Of a DNA stretch of 18,276 nt, positions 14,130 through 18,276 are shown piece after piece (position 1 is the stretch's first letter; every line of letters starts with the position of its first letter). The notes under the pieces are model-generated. The model was not told where the DNA came from and ran no database searches. It saw only the letters and a list, made by a program, of their open reading frames with translations. Source of the stretch: UMGS172 sp045648145 (lineage in GTDB: Bacteria; Bacillota; Clostridia; Oscillospirales; Acutalibacteraceae); NCBI GenBank assembly GCA_045648145.1, contig JAZRNK010000136.1, positions 1 through 18,276 on the forward strand, written 5' to 3'. Both the position numbers and the translations under genes were made by a program.

Positions 14130-14951
14130 TTACTTTAGGTTTTCACTCATAATACCGTGAATCTTTTCGCTGATATCGTGGGTTGAAAGCTCACTGAAAT
14201 CTTGAGGATATATAACATCAATAATATTAATTTTAACCTTAGTTTGTTTAAACGGTGTATTTTTTTTGAATTTGTCTGTGCCGATTACTGTGGAAACGAC
14301 AACGGGACAGGGGGCTTTTTTGGCAATATAGAAAACGCCATCTTTAAATTCTTGCAGTTCACCCGTTTTGCTTCTTGTGCCTTCGGGATAAATGCCAACT
14401 GATACGGCATTGTTTTTAATATAATCGGTTGCCAGATGGATGGTTTTCATTGCTTTACGGGCATTTTCGCGGTCAATGGTCATAAAACAACAAGCAGCAA
14501 GAAACGGCGCAACCATAGGTATTTTAAAAATTTCGGGCTTGGCAACAAAGGAGATATTATATTCTTTAAGCTTTGCCATACAAACAAGCGGGTCAATACC
14601 AGAGGCGTGATTTGAAACCAATAAAAATCTTGTGTTTTTAGGCAATTTTTCTTGACCTATAACTTCGATTTTAACATTTAGTAATGATAACAACCATTCA
14701 ACAGTATAATCTACCCAAAACCGCAAAAACTTATTTGGCTTTAAACGCACCTTGTTTTTGTTTAAAAAGAGCGAAATGATAAAGGTTACAAGTATATGCA
14801 AGAGAAATAAGGCAAGGTAAATAGGAATATAAAGAACAATAGGCGTTAAAACGGTAAGGTAGGTAAAATTACCGCTAAAGCAAAGGATGGTTAATAAAAC
14901 GTCAATTATAAACGCGAGTGTCAAATAAATTTTAGCAAACAACCGAGTCAC
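14130..14951 (-). CDS. PlsC-type 1-acylglycerol-3-phosphate acyltransferase
   Basis: PlsC acylates lysophosphatidic acid to phosphatidic acid, the common phospholipid precursor. From GTG 14951 the protein has 273 residues. The acyltransferase H-x4-D motif is H115/D120 in SNHASGIDPLV and the glycerol-phosphate-binding motif is EGTRS at 190-194; MTIDREN lies between them. Two hydrophobic segments fill residues 7-65, more membrane-embedding than minimal PlsC proteins. The frame stays open a further 44 codons upstream, but that extension lies inside the lipid kinase gene in another frame; GGAAAGG just before GTG 14951 supports the shorter form (TTG 14942 is a second candidate). With the GTG start it overlaps the upstream gene by 20 bases, so translational coupling is likely. 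Confidence 0.88.
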   Translation of the reverse strand: MTRLFAKIYLTLAFIIDVLLTILCFSGNFTYLTVLTPIVLYIPIYLALFLLHILVTFIISLFLNKNKVRLKPNKFLRFWVDYTVEWLLSLLNVKIEVIGQEKLPKNTRFLLVSNHASGIDPLVCMAKLKEYNISFVAKPEIFKIPMVAPFLAACCFMTIDRENARKAMKTIHLATDYIKNNAVSVGIYPEGTRSKTGELQEFKDGVFYIAKKAPCPVVVSTVIGTDKFKKNTPFKQTKVKINIIDVIYPQDFSELSTHDISEKIHGIMSENLK

Positions 14952-15885
14952 TGTTCCTTTCCAAACCAAGCTTTTTTGCCAATTTTGCAGGTACGGCAAA
15001 ATTAACGGCGTGTTTGAGCATTTCAACCTTAAATTGCTTTCCAATATTAAGCTCACCATCGAGCGAAACACAGAAATCTTCATTTTCGCCTATAATTTCA
15101 ACCTCTTTACCCTTACAATATGTTATATATTTTTTTAATCTTGGGTCGTCGAGGTGCTGTCCTTTAGTATAACAATTAATTAGCTGAAGGAATTTAATGC
15201 GAGATAGTGTTGAGACGTAGCAAACCTCCATAAAACCATCACTGTTATCAGATTTAGGAGCGCATTGGTATTTACCGCCAACATATTTACCGTTTGCAAC
15301 AGTACACAAAAGCATTATATTACTACCAATTTGCTTGCCGTCTACCAAAACCTCACATTTCGTTTTCATTCCGTTAATGAATGCAGTCACAACACCGGTA
15401 GTATAGGCGTTTTTGCCGCCGAATATTTTGTGCCTTCTTACCTTCATCATAGTACGAAGCACAGCGGTATCAAAACCGAAATGAACAACGTTGACGGAAT
15501 ATTTTTCGCCAACCTTCATAATATCAATTTGACACTCAACGCCGTTAACAAGGCTTTCAAGGTCGGAAAAATCTTCAATACTGCCGTAGTATTTAATAAA
15601 ATCATTACCGCTTCCGTGCGGATAAACGGTGGCAGATGCATGCTTTACACCTACAATGGCGCTTACAACCTCGTTGAGCGTTCCGTCGCCGCCGCAAGCA
15701 TAAAATCTATACGTGTTTTCAGTGTCCTTGCAAACAGATTTTATGTATCTTGTAGCATCACCCGGTTCACTTGTACGGTAAATTTCATAATCTATATTTA
15801 AATTGCTATTTTCAATATCTTGTTTGATTTTCTCTGTGGCATCGTGAGAGCCTGCAGCAGGGTTAATAATAAAAATATGCTTCAT
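14932..15885 (-). CDS. Diacylglycerol/lipid kinase, YegS/BmrU/DagK family
   Basis: Members phosphorylate diacylglycerol or related lipids using ATP; in Gram-positives DgkB-type enzymes recycle diacylglycerol released from lipoteichoic acid synthesis into phosphatidic acid. The 317-residue protein opens IFIINPAAGS, has the nucleotide-binding GGDGTLNEVV at 65-74 and PHGSGNDF at 89-96, and ends with a beta-rich domain including VSLDGELN, as in this family. AGAGGTG lies eight bases before ATG. It is first of a two-gene unit with plsC, overlapping it by 20 bases, so the pair would feed phosphatidic acid from two directions. The exact lipid substrate cannot be told from the sequence. Confidence 0.92.
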   Translation of the reverse strand: MKHIFIINPAAGSHDATEKIKQDIENSNLNIDYEIYRTSEPGDATRYIKSVCKDTENTYRFYACGGDGTLNEVVSAIVGVKHASATVYPHGSGNDFIKYYGSIEDFSDLESLVNGVECQIDIMKVGEKYSVNVVHFGFDTAVLRTMMKVRRHKIFGGKNAYTTGVVTAFINGMKTKCEVLVDGKQIGSNIMLLCTVANGKYVGGKYQCAPKSDNSDGFMEVCYVSTLSRIKFLQLINCYTKGQHLDDPRLKKYITYCKGKEVEIIGENEDFCVSLDGELNIGKQFKVEMLKHAVNFAVPAKLAKKLGLERNSDSVVC

Positions 15886-15912
15886 ATTTTAACACCTCTT
15901 TCTATTCTAATC

Positions 15913-15941
15913 ATTTTATTTCAAATATCGAGGTTTGTCAA
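15913..15941 (-). promoter_or_regulatory. Sigma-A promoter of the lipid kinase-plsC unit
   Basis: On the minus strand TTGACA (15941-15936) and TAAAAT (15918-15913) are 17 bases apart, about 30 bases upstream of the kinase ATG. Confidence 0.75.
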
Positions 15942-15954
15942 CATTTTTCGCCAC

Positions 15955-15983
15955 TTGACCAAATTTGAATAAGGGTTTATAAT
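15955..15983 (+). promoter_or_regulatory. Sigma-A promoter of the radical SAM gene
   Basis: TTGACC (15955-15960) and a perfect TATAAT (15978-15983) are separated by exactly 17 bases, ending 27 bases before the ATG. It is back to back with the divergent lipid kinase promoter, with their -35 boxes only 13 bases apart. Confidence 0.85.
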
Positions 15984-16010
15984 TTATAAAAATGAGTTTT
16001 AAGGATAGTT

Positions 16011-16916
16011 ATGTTTTATTACAGACTGAATGATCATTTAAAAGAAAAGTTTGGCTGCAAAGTGTATAAGCTTTCTTTGGATGCAGGTATGTCTTGCCCT
16101 AACCGTGATGGTACTGTAGGGGACAGAGGTTGTATATTTTGCAGTACATCCGGTTCGGGTGACTTTGCAGAAAAATATGACGGTAACATAAATTTTCAGA
16201 TTGAAAATGCAAAAAAGCAAGTTGTCGCAAAGATAGACGAAAACACTAAATATATTGCGTATTTTCAAAGCTTTACAAACACTTATGGTCCTATTGAAAA
16301 ATTAGAAAAGGTTTTTTGTGCCGCAATCAACCATCCCAATGTTGTTGCTTTATCAATCGCCACAAGGCCCGACTGTTTACCTGATAGTGTTTTAGATTTG
16401 TTGGATAGACTTAATCGCATAAAGCCTATCTGGGTTGAATTAGGACTACAGACTATTCATCAAAAAACCGCTCAATACATACGCAGAGGGTATGACCTTC
16501 CTGTTTTTGATTATGCTGTAAAGCAATTAAAGAAAAGGGGAATAACCATAGTTGCTCATATGATTATCGGTTTGCCATATGAGACTGACGAAATGATTTA
16601 TGAAACCGCTGAGTATATTGGTAAAAGCGGAGTTGACGGCATAAAATTTCATATGCTTCACGTACTTAAAGGCACCGACCTTGAAAATGAGTATAGTAAA
16701 GGCTTGTTTTCATTATTTGACCTAAATAATTATACTCGTGTTTTAGCCGAATGTATACGTCTTATACCACAAACCGTTGTTGTTCATAGAATTACAGGTG
16801 ATGGCAGTAAGCGTGAGCTTGTTGCACCTTTGTGGACTGCAGATAAAAAGCGAGTATTAAATTATATAAACAGATATTTTACCGAGGTTGATTTAGTTCA
16901 GGGAGAACATCTGTAA
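16011..16916 (+). CDS. TIGR01212-type radical SAM protein (YtqA/YhcC family)
   Basis: The 301-residue protein is a radical SAM enzyme with an Elp3-like cluster motif: C29, C41 and C44 (CPNRDGTVGDRGCIFC), a C-x11-C-x2-C spacing typical of this family rather than the usual C-x3-C-x2-C. Later signatures are IAYFQSFTNTYGP, ALSIATRPDCL, VELGLQT and AHMIIGLPYET. The Bacillus member YtqA (MnmL) has been linked to biosynthesis of the mnm5s2U wobble modification in tRNA of Gram-positive bacteria, usually next to the methyltransferase YtqB (MnmM). No such neighbour is present here, so that role is an inference from family membership. It has its own sigma-A promoter and an AAGGA ribosome binding site; the next gene, perR, also has its own promoter. 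Confidence 0.9.
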   Translation: MFYYRLNDHLKEKFGCKVYKLSLDAGMSCPNRDGTVGDRGCIFCSTSGSGDFAEKYDGNINFQIENAKKQVVAKIDENTKYIAYFQSFTNTYGPIEKLEKVFCAAINHPNVVALSIATRPDCLPDSVLDLLDRLNRIKPIWVELGLQTIHQKTAQYIRRGYDLPVFDYAVKQLKKRGITIVAHMIIGLPYETDEMIYETAEYIGKSGVDGIKFHMLHVLKGTDLENEYSKGLFSLFDLNNYTRVLAECIRLIPQTVVVHRITGDGSKRELVAPLWTADKKRVLNYINRYFTEVDLVQGEHL

Positions 16917-16943
16917 AAAATATAATTTTTTTATAAAAGGGTA

Positions 16944-16971
16944 TTGACATTTTTTTTAGATTATGTATAAT
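16944..16971 (+). promoter_or_regulatory. Sigma-A promoter of perR-rubrerythrin operon
   Basis: TTGACA (16944-16949) and TATAAT (16966-16971) are separated by 16 bases, with the Per-box palindrome starting four bases after the -10, where transcription would begin. Confidence 0.85.
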
Positions 16972-16974
16972 AGA

Positions 16975-16991
16975 TTTAGAATAATTCTAAA
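16975..16991 (+). promoter_or_regulatory. Per-box-like operator
   Basis: TTTAGAATAATTCTAAA is a perfect 17-bp palindrome around a central A. Its core TTAGAAT-A-ATTCTAA has the 7-1-7 layout of the Bacillus Per box (TTATAATnATTATAA). It covers the transcription start of perR, the expected place for PerR autorepression. Confidence 0.82.
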
Positions 16992-17004
16992 AAGAGTTGG
17001 TGCT

Positions 17005-17376
17005 ATGACAAAACAAAGGCAGCTGATATTTGATATTATCGACACCTCTTGTGAACATCCAACGGCTGAGCAGGTTTTCTTTTTGGCTAAACAGAAAATG
17101 CCGACTATAGTTATGGCGACTGTGTATAATAATTTAAATGCTCTGACCGAGGAAGGTTTAATAAGAAGGATATCTATTCACGGCGACCCTGACCGGTACG
17201 ACGGTATAAAACAAAATCACGAGCATATAAAATGTGATAAATGTGGCGCTGTTGCCGATGCATTTATCGGTGATATGCTGAGTGATTTGAACACCCGTAC
17301 GGGAATTGAATTAACCTCGTACGAGCTTAATATGCATTATGTGTGCGACCATTGCCGCACTAATGATAAAAATTAA
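17005..17376 (+). CDS. perR: PerR-type peroxide-sensing Fur family repressor
   Basis: From ATG 17005 the protein has 123 residues: a winged-helix domain (HPTAEQVF, ATVYNNLNALTEEGLI) and a metal-binding dimer domain. All PerR regulatory metal ligands can be aligned: H18, D66, H72, H74 and D85 correspond to H37, D85, H91, H93 and D104 of Bacillus PerR, and the structural zinc cysteines are C77/C80 and C114/C117. Aspartate at the position of Bacillus D104, together with the rubrerythrin partner, favours PerR over Fur or Zur. The frame also has ATG 16963, but that overlaps the -10 box and Per-box and would not be on the transcript; the shorter start, lacking the first Fur helix, is common in clostridial members. 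The next gene begins 20 nt downstream. Confidence 0.92.
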   Translation: MTKQRQLIFDIIDTSCEHPTAEQVFFLAKQKMPTIVMATVYNNLNALTEEGLIRRISIHGDPDRYDGIKQNHEHIKCDKCGAVADAFIGDMLSDLNTRTGIELTSYELNMHYVCDHCRTNDKN

Positions 17377-17396
17377 AATTTTGGAGGATTTTTACT

Positions 17397-17930
17397 ATGG
17401 AATTAAAGGGAACTAAGACTGAACAAAATTTGATGACCGCTTTTGCAGGTGAGAGCCAGGCACGTAACAAGTACACATACTTTGCAAGCGTTGCTAAAAA
17501 GGAAGGCTATGAGCAGATCGCAGCTATTTTCCTTAACACTGCAGAAAACGAGAAGGAACATGCTAAAATGTGGTTCAAGGCATTAGGCGAGCTTGGCGAT
17601 ACTGCTGCTAACCTTGCTGCCGCTGCTGCAGGTGAAAACTATGAGTGGACCGAAATGTACGACACATTTGCAAAAGAGGCTCAAGAAGAGGGCTTTACTG
17701 AGCTTGCATATAAATTCCGCGCCGTTGCAAAAATTGAAAAGGCACACGAGGAAAGATACCGTGCTTTACTCAATAACGTTGAGATGCAGAAGGTGTTTGA
17801 GAAGAGCGAGGAAACCATGTGGGAGTGCCGTAACTGCGGCCATCTCGTAATGGGCAAGAAATCACCCCAGATTTGCCCTGTTTGCGCCCATCCTCAGAGC
17901 TTCTTTGAAGTTAGAAAAGAGAATTATTAA
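17397..17930 (+). CDS. rbr: Rubrerythrin (peroxide reductase)
   Basis: Rubrerythrin reduces hydrogen peroxide in anaerobes, with electrons from NADH via rubredoxin-type carriers. The 177-residue protein has a ferritin-like di-iron domain with E19 (AFAGESQARNKY), E52 and H55 (NEKEHAKMW), E94/E97 and E114/H117 (KIEKAHEERY), followed by a C-terminal rubredoxin-type domain with C144/C147 and C160/C163 (CRNCGHLV, CPVCAHPQ). This is the classic domain order, not reverse rubrerythrin. A strong TTTGGAGG lies before the ATG and codon use is that of a highly expressed gene. It is cotranscribed with perR under a Per-box, so peroxide should derepress both. Confidence 0.97.
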   Translation: MELKGTKTEQNLMTAFAGESQARNKYTYFASVAKKEGYEQIAAIFLNTAENEKEHAKMWFKALGELGDTAANLAAAAAGENYEWTEMYDTFAKEAQEEGFTELAYKFRAVAKIEKAHEERYRALLNNVEMQKVFEKSEETMWECRNCGHLVMGKKSPQICPVCAHPQSFFEVRKENY

Positions 17931-17943
17931 TCAAATAATTTTC

Positions 17944-17972
17944 ACGCCCGTCTTTCGACGGGCGTTATTTTT
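17944..17972 (+). terminator. Intrinsic terminator after rubrerythrin
   Basis: ACGCCCGTC (17944-17952) and GACGGGCGT (17957-17965) form a perfect nine-pair stem with a TTTC tetraloop, followed by TATTTTTT. Confidence 0.93.
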
Positions 17973-18044
17973 TGCTTATTTAAAAGATTTAATCTTGTTT
18001 TAATTTTGATGTATTACGTTACGCGACATTTAAGTACAATATAT

Positions 18045-18073
18045 TTGACAAAAATTATTCATTATGATATTAT
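18045..18073 (+). promoter_or_regulatory. Sigma-A promoter upstream of the truncated right-edge gene
   Basis: TTGACA (18045-18050) and TATTAT (18068-18073) are 17 bases apart, in a 210-base AT-rich gap. The leader to the next ATG would be about 110 bases and holds the tandem repeat and palindrome listed separately. Confidence 0.75.
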
Positions 18074-18092
18074 AAATTGGTATAAATATGTC

Positions 18093-18118
18093 TAAATATA
18101 TTATTTAAATATATTATT
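18093..18118 (+). repeat. Two perfect tandem copies of a 13-bp AT repeat
   Basis: TAAATATATTATT occurs twice head to tail (18093-18105 and 18106-18118), about 13 bases after the predicted start of transcription. AT-only composition makes chance occurrence more plausible than usual, but both copies are exact. Confidence 0.7.
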
Positions 18119-18121
18119 AAA

Positions 18122-18134
18122 GTGTTTTAAACAC
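18122..18134. promoter_or_regulatory. 13-bp palindrome, possible operator
   Basis: GTGTTT-T-AAACAC is a perfect inverted repeat with a single central base, four bases after the tandem repeat and within the predicted leader of the right-edge gene. It has the layout of a dimeric repressor site, but no regulator can be named. Confidence 0.4.
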
Positions 18135-18189
18135 CGATAATTTTTAAGATGTAATTAACTAAAACATAATGCAATTATGAGGTGTACAA

Positions 18190-18276
18190 ATGATATTTCA
18201 TTGGTATCTGTTCATCCTGCTAATTGTTATGCATTGGTTTGCTTCTGAAGCGAACCAAACATATACTGTCAGGATT
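18190..18276 (+). CDS. N-terminal fragment of an unidentified membrane or secreted protein (runs off window)
   Basis: An ATG with GAGGTG five bases upstream (18179-18184) opens a frame that continues without stop through the last base: 29 residues, MIFHWYLFILLIVMHWFASE and onward. A hydrophobic stretch of about 15-18 residues suggests a signal peptide or membrane anchor; there is little positive charge before it, so a membrane segment is as likely as a cleaved signal. Too little is present to name a family. Confidence 0.55.
   Translation, partial: MIFHWYLFILLIVMHWFASEANQTYTVRI

Noticed and set aside
14952..15083. 44-codon N-terminal extension of the acyltransferase
   Set aside because: It falls within the lipid kinase coding region in another frame, while a ribosome binding site and GTG at 14951 give a normal-length enzyme.
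15265..15801. Plus-strand 178-codon open frame
   Set aside because: It lies entirely antisense to the lipid kinase gene, whose motifs are clear, and its translation has no recognisable domain or ribosome binding site.
16963..17004. Upstream ATG giving a 14-residue longer PerR
   Set aside because: The codons overlap the -10 box and operator, so the ATG would precede the transcription start, and no ribosome binding site lies before it.

Overview
The window looks like a chromosomal core region of a low-GC, spore-forming Clostridia member, most plausibly an Oscillospirales/Ruminococcaceae-type gut anaerobe. The basis is the gene content: a YpeB germination protein, a SpoIID-type amidase domain, a class B sortase, bL27 with a cleavable N-terminal extension next to its Prp protease, Mini-III RNase, ThiI without a rhodanese domain, and a PerR-rubrerythrin pair. 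The species assignment is inference. No mobile element, rRNA, tRNA or CRISPR array was seen.

Layout. (1) 38-7325, minus strand: a tightly spaced run (8-29 nt gaps) in transcription order cysteine desulfurase (TTG start), thiI, cinA, class B sortase, and a large membrane-anchored SpoIID-domain protein. It has one convincing promoter upstream (7384-7412). The first two genes form the sulfur-transfer pair for 4-thiouridine tRNA; the last two are cell-surface proteins with long acidic cytoplasmic tails. (2) 7497-8828, plus strand: ypeB without an adjacent sleB. (3) 8861-12496, plus strand: a sigma-A promoter and a probable L21 leader, then rplU-prp-rpmA, an internal terminator, and obgE-mrnC-yitT, a ribosome assembly cluster. 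(4) 12507-12717, minus strand: a complete small transcription unit for a 39-residue, almost pure Asn/Gln peptide, with a near-ideal ribosome binding site and its own terminator. (5) 12731-14092, plus strand: an RsmF-type rRNA m5C methyltransferase, convergent across a shared hairpin with (6) 14130-15885, minus strand: an overlapping lipid kinase (DagK/YegS type) and plsC-type acyltransferase pair. (7) 15955-16916, plus strand: a YtqA/YhcC-type radical SAM protein with its own sigma-A promoter, divergent from the lipid kinase promoter. (8) 16944-17968, plus strand: promoter, a perfect Per-box-like palindrome, perR, rubrerythrin and terminator, an autoregulated peroxide-defence operon. (9) 17969-18276: an AT-rich region with a strong promoter, a 13-bp tandem repeat and a palindrome ahead of the first 29 codons of an unidentified membrane or secreted protein that runs off the window.

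Most of the window is conserved housekeeping sequence. The most unusual items are the Asn/Gln micro-ORF and the SpoIID protein, whose cytoplasmic N-terminus looks like a decayed copy of the molybdopterin-binding-type domain found in CinA, encoded two genes upstream.
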